Assembly (NCBI RefSeq): GCF_037975245.1
Contig: NC_092568.1
Location: 42,149,631-42,213,630 of the forward strand
Direction of reading: 5' to 3'
Length of the DNA: 64,000 bases
Origin: Apostichopus japonicus
Taxonomy: Eukaryota; Echinodermata; Holothuroidea; Aspidochirotida; Stichopodidae
This document shows, piece by piece, positions 48,206 to 62,500 of this stretch. The notes under the pieces were generated by a model. The model was not told where the DNA came from, did not search any database, and saw nothing but the letters and a program-made list of their open reading frames with translations. Every line of letters starts with the position of its first letter. Position 1 is the stretch's first letter. The position numbers were made by a program, and so were the translations under genes.

Positions 48206-50002
48206 GGGAACATAAACCCATTTATTATTTTGGCACCGAATGACATAGAAACAGTAACATCAATTGCTAGCAGAAGTTTTTACATTTTGAGGTTTTCTTG
48301 TCTATGCTTCGATCCTTTTTGTCCAACTTGTAAAACAAAGCAAATTGGATTGTGCAAACTCTCCATGAAAATACTGAAGAAACTATATAGACTGCTATCA
48401 CATTTTCATACTGCCAAAATGCGGATCACGAAATAACATCGGACGATTTTAATGTGAAGTTGTTTGAATATCCAAACGCCGTGCACTCACCACACTAAAA
48501 AAGCCTCGCTACACATTTTCCCTTTCTTATATTTCTATAGTTGAATATTTGTTACACTTATTATTAAATTTAAAATCGTAACATACGCAAATGTATGCGA
48601 AGTTAGTGCACTATGCTAATGTTGTGTTTAATGAAGTCTCTACAAATATTATTTTCCTAACTCTTTGAAATACTTCATTTGGCCACTTTGTATGGTTTCA
48701 GTGATAATTTGATATTATGTACAATCACTCGTTTACTTTGTTCAACTTTGATTGCATTCTGAAAATTATACTGTGCTGACTTTTGCGGGGTGAATAACTA
48801 TTTCGGTTCATACTAATTAATCTTCAGCTGACCTATTTCAAATATGAATTTGTATTTCCTTGAGGTTGAAAGCTTCTCTGTGTTCATAATGAAATGTGGC
48901 GAATTTCACTGTAGCTCGGTAGAGATGGTACTATCGTTGCCGGGGGAAATTGTTTGGTAGGCTATTTCGGAAGCCTAGCTCCAAGAAACTCCACGCGAAT
49001 TAATGATTTAAAACGTTCTGTCGATTAATTCTCTCGTGACAATTAATAGTTTAATTAAACGTTGTGAAATGACTTCAAGATACTGATTGGAAACAAATAG
49101 GTATAAATTATATGGCCATATTATACTGATCATAAATACTGGATGTTTCCTTTTCAAGAACTTATTTGCCTCTATAGAAACTGTTCAGAAGTTGCAAAGC
49201 TTGGGGTCACATGTGATGAGGTCTGATCGATGATTGGTTCTATATTACCTACTTCGGAACATCATTAATATTCATAAAATCCATCACTGAATGAACCAAT
49301 CATGATTAAGTAAAAAACAAAACGTGTTCATAATTTTTGGTTATGTTGGTAATTTCTTGTCTGTAAAAACAGGCTCCTAAGATAGACTTCTGACAATGGA
49401 CTGAACAATATCTAATGTATTTCTTTATTCGGGAGCCATGGGAATTAACGAGGGGGGGGGTGGGGACTTGAAGGTCAAAGTGCAAAGGGCTAAATACCTT
49501 ACAGGAGATTGACAGGAACTTAAAGGAGGCATAATATCACTTTATGATAATAAGGTCACCAAAATGGGTTTGATAATATTCATGATTAGAGTTGAAGGAT
49601 AACACCCCACAGCCTATAGAACAGAAAAGAAAATGCAGAAATGTATGCAAGTTTGAAAGAACTACATAATTATATGTCATTATTAAGCACTTAGTTTATA
49701 TGTATTCAAAATTGACTAGAAAAGAAAAGTTACAATTACATCGGTTGAATGTCAATTCAGTTTTGTCCTCATTGTAAATATTGCAAATTTAGAGGGTTAT
49801 GGGGGGGAGGGGGGGTTCACATTATCTTTAAAATGTTCCTGAATTTCAATTGTCTTCTATATTCAGCTTGCTCAATGGCCCTTTTGACATCAATTCCTGA
49901 AGACCAACATGGCAGGTAGATTATTGATTAACAACTATGTGAATAAAGACCAGACAAAGCCAACCAATGGAAGAAAGACATATAACATTTTAGCTGAGTA
50001 CA
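48206..50002. other. Intergenic, no gene recognised
   Basis: A 106-codon frame over 48116-48436 begins inside the minisatellite and has no family resemblance. The rest is AT-rich with two G-rich patches (49452-49466 and 49800-49816). Confidence 0.4.
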
Positions 50003-50008
50003 TTTATT
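50003..50008 (-). promoter_or_regulatory. Probable poly(A) signal of legumain gene
   Basis: TTTATT on the plus strand, so AATAAA on the minus strand, ~530 bases after the proposed stop at 50539-50541. Confidence 0.4.
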
Positions 50009-50538
50009 GCAATTTGGCAATCAAAATAGCGACATATTTCATAAATGAATCTACTTTTTAATCTATTACAAAGAAATTGTGTAAAGGGATTATAAAACTG
50101 TATAAGATACATACATATTAAATGCATAAATGATAACCTTGTTTTAAATGACAGCCATTATCAATGACCCTCACCCTCCCTTCCCTCCCCCATTTCACAT
50201 ATTACCAACAATATCAGAGTGCTTAATTTACTCAAATCTATCTAAGCAATAAAAATTTAAAGCAAAAAAAACTGACTTACCAATCAAAGCATTTACAAAA
50301 CAAAATTATCCCACCAAGAATATATAGTACTGATGAATTTTCTTAAAATAAACAACAAAATTTTATAAAATGGATCTATGGAATTAATGAAAGTTATCTT
50401 AAGGCATGATTCTTATTATTTGTAACATATTCTCTATTTTTGTCTTCCCTTTATCTAAATGATACTAAGTAATAAAAAGGGCTTCACCCTAAACAATGAA
50501 ACCAAGTCTACCTGTGCTTTGAAGATCAAATGAAAAAA

Positions 50539-53500
50539 TTAAACTCTTGCGATGGATCTGCACATGGATGCAATGTTGTGAGAAGCAAAATCTTCCTTGA
50601 CATCTGGAAATTAACAGGCCTTTGATATTGCAGCCAAAATTCTGATGAAATAAAAAGCCAGAAAATTATATAAATAACAACCAGAAGTATCAAAATAAAA
50701 ATAGAGAGCATTATTATGGATGTACATTCTCCTATTGTCATACAAAAACACTACTATTGATACTCCAAGACAATGGTCTTAGGTAAGTCAAAATGAGTCT
50801 TAACATAAGCATATGGTGGTCCCACTGTCTCAATTTATCTTTTAGTATCTTTTAGTATGTAACCCAGCGCAAGTCCACATTTCCGGGGAGATGGTATTCC
50901 TCCAAATTAGTTTGAGATATCGTAAAGCTATGGTAAATGTTTGGTAACCACTGTTGGATTTATCTACCACATTTGGAAACCTTATACATTAGATTAAATT
51001 TCTGATAATTCAGTTTTTCATGGGGGACCAAGATCTCTGATTACTATAATGTATGCTGTACCTTCTGAAGGAGGCATTGCAAGAGACCCTCTCTTAAAAT
51101 AAGATCTCTCGTCTTTTAACTTATGATAGTTCTTAGACAAACAGAAAGAAGGAGGGAGGGAGTAGGGAAGGAAGCAAGGTTCCTGTGGGGAGGCGGTGCT
51201 TTCAATGCAATCTGTGTTATAAAAACTCTGGGCTATCATCTAAAGAATCCTTCAAATAGTACCTAATGTCATGGGAGTAACTCTCTGCCATACTACCTGA
51301 TGGCATGGGAGTCACTCGCTACCATACTACCTGATGGCATGGGAGTCACTCTCTGCCATACTACCTGATGGCATGGGAGTCACTCTCTGCCATACTACCT
51401 GATGGCATGGGAGTCACTCGCTACCATACTACCTGATGGCATGGGAGTCACTCGCTACCATACTACCTGATGGCATGGGAGTCACTCTCTGCCATACTAC
51501 CTGATGGCACAGGAGTCACTCTCTGCCATACTACCTGATGGCACAGGAGTCACTCTCTGCCATACTACCTGATGGCACGGGAGTCACTCTCTACCATACT
51601 ACCTGATGGCACGGGAGTCACTCTCTGCCATAGAACCTGATGGCACGGGAGTCACTCTCTGCCATAGAACCTGATGGCACGGGAGTCACTCTCTACCATA
51701 CTACCTGATGGCATGGGAGTCACTCTCTGCCATACTACCTGATGGCATGGGAGTCACTCTCTACAATACTACCTGATGGCATGGGAGTCACTCTCTGCCA
51801 TACTACCTGATGGCATGGGAGTAATTCTCTGCCATACTACCTGATGGCATGGGAGTCACTCTCTACCATACTACCTGATGGCATGGGAGTCACTCTCTGC
51901 CATACTACCTGATGGCATGGGAGTCACTCTCTGCCATACTACCTGATGGCATGGGAGTCACTCTTTACCATACTACCTGATGGCATGGGAGTCACTCTCT
52001 GCCATACTACCTGATGGCACGGGAGTCACTCTCTGCCATACTACCTGATGGCATGGGAGTCACTCTCTGCCATACTACCTGATGGCATGGGAGTAATTCT
52101 CTGCCATACTACCTGATGGCATGGGAGTCACTCTCTACCATACTACCTGATGGCATGGGAGTAATTCTCTGCCATACTACCTGATGGCATGGGAGTCACT
52201 CTCTACCATACTACCTGATGGCATGGGAGTCACTCTCTGCCATACTACCTGATGGCACGGGAGTCACTCTCTGCCATACTACCTGATGGCATGGGAGTCA
52301 CTCTCTGCCATACTACCTGATGGCATGGGAGTCACTCTCTGCCATAGAACCTGATGGCATGGGAGTCACTCTGCCATACTACCTGATGGCACGGGAGTCA
52401 CTCTCTACCATACTACCTGATGGCACGGGAGTCACTCTGCCATACTACCTGATGGCACGGGAGTCACTCTCTGCCATACTACCTGATGGCACGGGAGTCA
52501 CTCTCTGCCATACTACCTGATGGCACAGGATTCACTCTCTGCCATACTAACTGATGGCACGGGAGTCACTCTCTGCCATAGAACCTGATGGCATGGGAGT
52601 CACTCTCTGCCATACTACCTGATGGCACAGGAGTCACTCTCTGCCATACTACCTGATGGCATGGGAGTCACTCTCTGCCATACTACCTGATGGCATGGGA
52701 GTCACTCTCTGCTATACTACCTGATGGCACGGGAGTCACTCTCTGCCATACTACCTGATGGCACAGGATTCACTCTCTGCCATACTACCTGATGGCATGG
52801 GAGTCACTCTCTGCCATAGAACCTGATGGCACTGGAGTAACTCTCTGCCATACTACCTGATGGCATGGGAGTCACTCTCTGCCATACTACCTGATTGCAC
52901 GGGAGTCACTCTCTGCCATACTACCTGATGGCATGGGAGTCACTCTGCCATACTACCTGATGGCACGGGAGTCACTCTCTGCCATACTACCTGATGGCAT
53001 GGGAGTAATTCTCTGCCATACTACCTGATGGCATGGGAGTCACTCTCTGCCATACTACCTGATGGCACGGGAGTCACTCTCTGCCATACTACCTGATGGC
53101 ACGGGAGTCACTCTCTTCCATACTACCTGATGGCATGGGAGTCACTCTCTGCCATAGAACCTGATGGCACGGGAGTAACTCTCTGCCATACTACCTGATG
53201 GCATGGGAGTCACTGCCATACTACCTGATGGCATGGGAGTCACTCTCTGCCATACTACCTGATGGCACGGGAGTCACTCTGCCATACTACCTGATGGCAC
53301 GGGAGTCACTCTCTGCCATACTACCTGATGGCATGGGAGTCACTCTGCCATACTACCTGATGGCACGGGAGTCACTCTCTGCCATACTACCTGATGGCAC
53401 GGGAGTCACTCTCTGCCATACTACCTGATGGCATGGGAATCACTCTCTGCCATACTACCTGTTGGCATGGGAGTCACTCTCTGCCATACTACCTGATGGC

Positions 53501-56500
53501 ACGGGAGTCACTCTCTGCCATACTACCTGATGGCACGGGAGTCACTCTCTGCCATACTACCTGATGGCACGGGAGTCACTCTCTGCCATACTACCTGATG
53601 GCATGGGAGTCACTCTCTGCCATACTACCTGATTGCACGGGAGTCACTCTCTGCCATACTGAATGTGATGGCATGGGAGTCACTCTGCCATACTACCTAA
53701 TGGCACGGGAGTCACTCTCTGCCATACTACCTGATGGCATGGGAGTATTTCTCTGCCATACTACCTGATGGCATGGGAGTCACTCTCTGCCATACTACCT
53801 GATGGCATGGGAGTAATTCTCTGCCATACTACCTGATGGCACGGGAGTCACTCTCTGCCATACTACCTGATGGCATGGGAGTAATTCTCTGCCATACTAC
53901 CTGATGGCACGGGAGTCACTCTCTGCCATACTACCTGATGGCATGGGAGTAATTCTCTGCCATACACCCTGATGGCATGGGAATCACTCTCTGCCATACT
54001 ACCTGATGGCATGGGAGTCACTCTCTGCCATACTACCTGATGGCATGGGAGTAATTCTCTGCCATACTACCTGATGGTATGGGAGTAATTCTCTGCCATA
54101 CTACCTGATGGTATGGAAGTAATTCTCTGCCATACTGGCTGATGACAGAGTAATCTTCACATCTCACAACATCTCAGTATGCTATTTTACTAACTGCTGG
54201 AGAGACAAGCCAAGGGAAAAACAAACTTACATTTTCTCAGGAATGAACTGGTTGCACATATTGCCAAAGACGTAGACCAAGCCTGTTGCATACTCGTTCT
54301 GAGGAGAGAGATGTCATATATACATTAGTACTGAGTTTTCAATAGATGAGACTACCATGTAAACAGTAAATGGTGTTGTATGCACATTACTATGGCTTCA
54401 AACACATATATATTAAATAAAATGTCACCCCCAGTAAATCAACTCTTAAATATTTATAAGCACAACCTTGCAGTTAGACCTAATTACAGACATGATTTAC
54501 AATGTAAGTGTGCCTCAGAAAGCACCATTTGACTTCTAAACTCTGAATTTTCTTGTAATGGGGAAAAACTTGGCACGAGAACAAAGTGAAAATGAAAAAG
54601 GAACATTTGTTAAAAGCGACAAAGTAATATCCTCTTTGCAGAATTGAAAGGAAGATCAATATTTACTAAAGCATAAACTGAGCAGGATGTGGATGAAGTT
54701 ACCAGAAAAACACTAGAAATATGCAACATCACCATGGAGACAGGGGTATACTCAGTTAACTAGCATGTTCATTTAAATCCTTTTATGAGTGTCACGGGTA
54801 ACATAATATTTGCCATGCATATTTAAAGCCTCGTAAATCCACTTTAAATCCTTTTATGAGTGTCACAGGTAACATGATATTTGCAATGTATATTTAAGGC
54901 CTTGTAAATCAACTTTAAATCCTTTTATGAGTGTCATAGGTAATATGATATTTGCCATGCATATTTAAAGCCTTGTAAATCCACTTTAAATCCTTTTATA
55001 AGTGTCACAGGTAACATGATATTTGCCATGTATATTTAAGGCCTTGTAAATCAACTTTAAATCCTTTTATGAGTGTCATAGGTAATATGATATTTGCCAT
55101 GTATATTTAAAGCCTGGTAAATCCACTTTAAATCCTTTTATGGGTGTGACAGGTAATATAATATTTGCCATGCATATTTAAAGCCTTGTAAATCTGCCTT
55201 AAAGATAACTCAAGAAATACTATTGAAATGCATAAAATCAAGAAAAGTCAGTCATTTATGACATTTCTACATTTCTACAAAGGATAACAAGTTAACTAGA
55301 GGTATCATTGACATTCAACTACAAAGCTAAAAATTTTTAACATCAATTTGAAATATAGGGAGCTAAACAGGACAAGCAGCAACTCTTGACACTTGGAAGG
55401 ACTTGTTTTCCAAAGCCAGCATCTAAACAAGAAACCGTACCTCAAGCATCCTAGATGAAGGAAGACTTTATTCTAGCTTCAGAGGATTCTGCTACCAATT
55501 GCATTTTAAATGTAAATCATACTAGTTAATTTGTGGATTTGTGCTTACATTTTATGTCACCAATAATTGTAATCATTTTTAGAAAGCTTTCCAGTTAATA
55601 TTTATAGCAACATCACAGATTTCTTTATTGTAATGAGGGTGCTCATCAGTTTGCACTTTTTTCAATTAATGACAGCAATAACAAAAAAAACTTCCTGGTT
55701 AACAGCTCTGCTTACTGTATATCCTCCCTAATGGTTATAGACATTTGAATTTCAAAAACTTACAACTCACAAGATCATATCTGGCTCTAAAGAAAAGCCA
55801 ACATGAGACTAATCAAGTTTAAGTTTAGTCTCTTCATCTCACAGTGTGTTATGCCAGACAAAGTACTAATAGAGCTGCTAAGATAAAGCTAAACGAGAGT
55901 TACTCGTATTTCCTACTCACCTGACCAAGACGGAAACAATTCTCAGAGAAGGCACTAACCACTGTCTTGTAACACACCTTGTTATGAACAGTCAGTTTCT
56001 TGGGCCTTGTCATGTATAAGGTGGCCATTTTGTCATCTTTGGCCACAACGCTTGCAATAAGCTGGACTGTTTTGATCATCAAACGTTGATGCTGATGAAA
56101 AATGTTGGATTAAGTAAGTGATAAAGTATCTAAACTTTCAAGGGTCCCCCTGTTAGACTTGGATAAGAACCCATCTGCATAATACACAGTGGAATACAGT
56201 GAACACAAAACTCAAATATAACGGTCGTCTGATAGTCTGAGACGACCAAAAATCACTTTGGACAACCTAAAACACTGCTTAGGTTGTCCGACAGGGGACT
56301 AGCATTTGTGAGTGTTCAACACTTCCAACAAAACTTGGAAAATCCCTATATTTTTAAATCAAAATCTGGCCTAAGAAAGTGTTAGTATCTATAGTTGGTA
56401 TCCCCCCCACCCCCCCCCCCCCCCGGTTCATATTAGAAACAACATAAGAAATAAATTACACTTTGTTACTTTCCAAAACGAGGGGAAAATCCTACACTTA

Positions 56501-59500
56501 AGCTGTATCCACACCCCTTCGTATCTCTAACTTGCAGTTTCCATGGTTTGTTATTAGTAAAGAAAGAATGTGCATAATATGAGTTAACTCACTCATGCTT
56601 GAAGCATTGACATCCTGCAGTTTGGCCAATGTGAAAGTTTCTTTTTCTTTTCACAAACCCTTCCTCTAATAATTGCAACTGATCTCAAAGGCATTCTAAC
56701 CCAAACATCAGAGTCAGAGAGATGACCATACCTCTAAATGACATGGGGCTAGTGACTTGGAACTGTTCAGGACCAGCTGGTACAGCAATACCTTTTCAGA
56801 TGATTGGTTGACTTGACAAGAAATGTTGCAATGTTAACAACACCTGATCTCATAAGTGAGGGTGATATTTCAAATTGAGTAATCACTATACCAACAGAAA
56901 TCTGGATTAATGCTGTTTTTCATGTCAGAGTTACTACAACAGCTTCAGCACAGGAACTAGTCACAATTGTGACTCCATCCAACCCTCTTCTCCCATCCTC
57001 TTTCCCCCAGGTGATTGAAATATTTAGGGCATACAACTCTGATAGTCCTTTTACAAAACAACAAACTAACTACTTGAAAGAAATCTACTGAGAATACAAA
57101 ATAGCTAGTTTAAGAGAACACAGAACATTACTAATGATTAATTTAGCATCATTTGTTTCATTATTAAAAAGCCATCATCCTCTTTGATATATTTTAAGTT
57201 ACCTCTGAAACCTCTGTAATTTGTCTGAGGATATCGTCCCGTTTCTGGAGGTCTTTCTCATCCCTGAGGGCCATATGCAGCTTTGTCATTTGGATCTCAC
57301 GAGATGGGATGACAGAAAACTGGAAAGAAAATATTGACATTATTAATGTTGGTCATGATGAATTGCACCAACATAATACCGAGTCTCCTCATTCAATCTA
57401 TACACTACCAGCAAAAGGTATTATCTGAATATCAAGACATATTGCATAAAAATATTCATTTTCTAACATACAGCCATGTGACCTACTAAGACTATTTGGT
57501 GGTCTTTCATGCTAGTAGAGAGATATTGTGTAACCTTATCAGACTATGTGTGGTCTTTCTTTATAGTGTAGAGACATTGCTTCACCTAATCAGACCATTT
57601 GTGGTCTTTGTAGTATGTAGACATTTTATATCCTGCTCAAACTATTTGGTGGTCTTTCATTCTAGTAGAGAGATATTGTGTAACCTTATCAGACTATGTG
57701 TGGTCTTTCTTTATAGTGTAGAGACATTGCTTCACCTAATCAGACTATTTGTGGTCTTTGTAGTATGTAGACATTTTATATCCTGCTCAAACTATTTGGT
57801 GGTCTTTCATTCTAGTAGAGAGATATTGTGTAACCTTATCAGACTATGTGTGGTCTTTCTTTATAGTGTAGAGACATTGCTTCACCTAATCAGACCATTT
57901 GTGGTCTTTGTAGTATGTAGACATTTTATATCCTGCTTAAACTATTTGGTGGTCTTTCATTCTAGTAGAGAGATATTGTGTAACCTTATCAGACTATGTG
58001 TGGTCTTTCTTTATAGTGTAGAGACATTGCTTCACCTAAACAGACTATTTGTGGTCTTTGTAGTATGTAGACAGTTTACACCCTGCTCAAACTATTTGCA
58101 GGCTTTCATTCTAGCAGAGAGATATTGTGTAACCTTATCAGACTATGTGTGGTCTTTCTTTCTAGTGTACAGACATTATGTAATGTTATCAGACTTTTTG
58201 TGGTCTTTCCATTGTGAAGACATTTTACACCCTGCTTTAACTATTTGCAGTCTTTCATTCTAGCAGAGAGACATTGTGTAACCTACAGACTATTTGTGAT
58301 CAATGCAATAAGCATACAGACGTATGGTGTATCACCACATGAGAAAGCTTATTAAGACAAACGTAATCGTCCTCTAAAGATTGAATAACTCTTACCGAAT
58401 CATGAGACCGGGGACCCTTACTTTCCTTCTTGACTGGTCCAGATGAGCTGCTACCTCCTTGGAAGTCAATCAGAGACTCAGTTTGGAAGTCCATATTTCC
58501 ATATTCAGATACATGACTCTCCTGAGTTTCCTGCTTCACAAGTTTAAACTGCTGATCCAAAGTCTCTGTGGACAGATCTTCCTACAAAAACAAAAACATT
58601 AATCCAATTATATCAAACCAACGACACCACAAACAAGTAACATTGTGACTTTAAATACTGATATAGTATCTGGTGTTCAACAATGAGTGCAATGTGGTGT
58701 TCAGCGATGAGTACAATATGGTGTTCAACAATGAGTACAATGTGGTGTTCAATGATGAATACAATGTGGTGTTCAACAAGGAGTACAATGTGGTGTTCAA
58801 CAAGGAGTACAATGTGGTGTTCAACAATGAGTACAGTACAATGTGGTGTTCAACAAGGAGTACAAAGTGGTGTTCAACAATGAGTACAATGTGGTGTTCA
58901 ACGATGAGTGTAATGTGGTGTTCAACAATGGACATCACTATTTCACAATAAGGGTTGATTGATGTAGCCTCTACTTACTGTCCAACTAATCTATAAATAG
59001 ATCCGACCTCCTGGAAATTAAACATACTGTTAAAGAACATTGAAAATGACCAACACTGACAGCAACAGCAGTGTTCAGTCTTAATGGTCTGCTATGGGCC
59101 AGCCCCACAGTAGAATAAATAAGTAAGGAGGACGGTCTGTTTGGGTCTTTCTCTCAATTCTGTTCCATCAATATACAGTCAATTCTGCATTGCTCAAATG
59201 CACTTAGGTACCCTGTCCAATAAAAAGCTGCAGCAGTTGCAAAATCCCAGTAAGGCTGTAGTAAGGCTGCAGTAAGGCTGCAACAAGGCTGCATTAAGGC
59301 TGTAGCAATGCTGCAGCAAGACTGCAGTAAGGCTGAATAAATATCACAAGACCAGCCGTGAATATTGTGTGTAACAGCAGTCCCTTCAAGCTCCTGCTAC
59401 TGCCACTGTGTCTACATCATTGCTGCCTGTTATCAAGTCTATAGCCAGAGAATACAACTCACCATGAAGTACCAAATTATGCCCTACAAATAGAACACTG

Positions 59501-62500
59501 TGATGCATGCTGAAGCTAACATTGCACCTGAATACTATCGTGCTATTGAACACTGTGTTGTGCCTATAGGTTTTGAAATATTCTTCTGTACGGGGTAATC
59601 AAATGATATATTCGGAAATTGTAGTGTTTAGTTCCAGACACATTCTACAATTAAAGAGACATATTAAGTTTAGTGCAGATTTGATGGCACCTCACTCTTA
59701 TGATGGATCATATTGTGAGAGACATATCATACATTTGATCTGAACATTTCCCATCAACCATTTCCTTGTGCCATTTCACTGAAATGTGAGCAAACTAACA
59801 ATAACACATTAAATGTTCAGGAACTAATTAAAAGTCTGAGATCTTTAGACCTTCTTGTTTGAAATTTTCCAACTCAACTAAATTCTTGAGTATGATCAGA
59901 CTCTCAACAATCTTTCACTTGTTATATTTTGCTTTTTAAAATTACAGATAAATAAGTTTCTTCCATCAAAGTTTCAATATTTATTAGCATAAGCTATTTC
60001 CTATGGGTATTGCTAAATAGATCGCATGTAGTCTAAACATTACTCTAGTTTAAAGAGGATACTGTACAATAGCTCTTATGTAAACTATGCATCCCTCTAC
60101 ACTCAATAGGATATTGTATGATAGACCTTATGCAATCTATACATCTCTATAGACCAGGGATGTATATAACACTCAATGTCATCAACTTACTGCATCTGAA
60201 TCTTCCATCCAATGAATGCTGTACTCATCCCCAAGGCATGGCATCCCAGTAACATTGCAGTAAAACCCATAAGATGACTCATCAGGGTCAGCCGCAGTGG
60301 TAGCATAAATGTTAGTATCAGTTGGAAGGTCAACAAACATTGACCCAGACTCACAGGCTTCCAGGTAAAACACCAACTGCAGAACACAGGAAAGTAAATA
60401 TTATATGCACCCTCTGTCTGATGTAAACATCAAGTTAAATGAATCTGGAGAAACTATCACACAGTAAATACGCGCGTATCATGCATGGAGGGTCATGTGA
60501 TGTGTTCCAGGGTGTACTAATATATTACTCTCCCATTACACATGATCATTTCACCCAACTAGTACGTAAATGTGTATGCGTGCTTAGAGCAGCAGACGAC
60601 ACCCGTTACTTAGCAATAATCGTGCCTGTAGCCTAACGTGATAGCTATATTCCCGTCGAGCAGCTTTAGGCTCTGTTCTATGGAGAATTCCGTGGCTGCA
60701 CTGAACTAAACATTTCCCCACAGCAACACGTCCAGTTCAACAATCCTTTTCGACAAAATATCGTTCTTGAATACAATTCAGACATCGTCATCGACATTTC
60801 CCGCTGCAAGCCCAATGTATCTGTACTTGTTCTGTGCCAGCATGTCTAACGTTAGCATATTAGCTATGAAGTACCAGCACCTTCTTACGCCGTTAGTTCC
60901 CATGTCCGATCCATCTTGGTGCAAATCTTTTACGAAGTCACTAACACTATTCTCGAACTGCTACAGAGAAATATCAGTTTGGTACCACCCTGGAACACAT
61001 CACATGACCCTCCATGCATGGTACGCACGCCCAATTGACATGAATCCTCCAGATTTCTTAAACTCGTTGGATGTAAATGAGTTATCATGAACAAATATTG
61101 ACCCAGACTCACAGGCTTCCAAGTAAAATACCAACTGCAGAACACAGAAAAATAAATATTACATGCACCCTCTGTCTGATGTGAATGAGTTATCATGAAC
61201 AAACATTGACCCAGATTCACAGGCTTCCAAGTAAAACACCAACTGCAGAACACAGAAAAGTAAATTTTATATGAACCCTCTGTCAGATGTTAATGAGTTA
61301 TTTACAAGTCATGCAGTTCCACCATAGAAATATCATCCATGCAGCAATCGGTAGTCGCAACTTCATAAAACAACAGCAAAGACAAGATCACATTTAATTG
61401 GTGTGTTTTCATACAATTACAATGAGATAAGTACATAATAATCAACTACCCTGTTAACCAAGGATCCAGTTTTTATACAACCTGTATGAATTTATTTAAC
61501 CTACAATGATTGGCTGACTTCTAAAAAGTCCAAAATAATATGCAAGAGTTTCAAAAATCGGTGCTTTTAAAAGACTTCCAATCTATTCTTTTAAAGTGAT
61601 TCTTTAATTCCATTGTTTTCTCCAGCCCATTCAAATCAATTATTCAAATCAAATCTTCAAATCAGGTATTCAATTACCCTAATCTGCACCAATCCTAATC
61701 TTCAGTAATCCTCACCAATCCTAAACCTTCATATCCACTTTTTCAAATCCAAATCTTTAAATCTGATACTTTTAACCCCAGTCCTAATAATTATGAACTA
61801 TGTTAAACTATCAATTACATATTCACTCAGGTTTCCTAAAGTCTTCTGAAGTTACATAAAGATTTGTAACTTGAGCTTGTTACGAATTCACTTGGCTAAT
61901 CCCTTTGCAGGTGTGAGTGCATCTTTGATTTAAAGTAGATAATCAAATTCACAATACTAATTGCAACATTGAGACATTCACTGAATATGAAGTACATGGT
62001 TTGATTTGCTTACCTTTCCATACATTTCATTGTCATGCATTGTATGCAATGCTGCTAGCAGATCTGTACTGTACAGCTGTATAGAGAATGCATTAGAGAG
62101 TTTGATAGAATTTCACCGACACAACAGAACTGACGGATGGACGGACTAACGGATGGCTAACAGGCCATAGCCCAGTTGATCTAGGAATTCCTTAACACCA
62201 TAATTAAAGACATACCCAAATGACTGTTTCAAAAGATTGATGATATACCAGTATAAAGAACACATCTATGTGACTGATTGGAAATATTGATGATATACCA
62301 GCATAAATAACCCATCTACATAACTGCTAGGAAATATTGATGATATACCAGCATAAAGAACACATCTACATGACTGCTAGGAAATATTGATGATATACCA
62401 GCATAAAGAACACATCTACAAGACAGCTCGGAATTATTGATAATAATAACAGCATAAAAGAACACATCTCACATCTACATGACTGCTTGGAAATATTGAT

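Noticed and set aside
52320-53428. Short frames of repeated [18 protein letters not shown] type
   Set aside because: Chance frames in the 34-bp minisatellite; 34 is not a multiple of three so they break regularly.
47511-54140. CRISPR-like regular arrays
   Set aside because: Units are contiguous tandem repeats with no unique spacers, and the genome is eukaryotic.
57496-58263. 255-codon open frame with repeated [16 protein letters not shown]-like blocks
   Set aside because: Product of a 150-bp tandem repeat whose length is a multiple of three; it lies antisense within a legumain intron and has no family resemblance.
60439-61090. Frames of 65 and 107 codons between legumain exon copies
   Set aside because: They lie within the 642-bp TIR element and its arms and do not resemble a transposase or any host protein.
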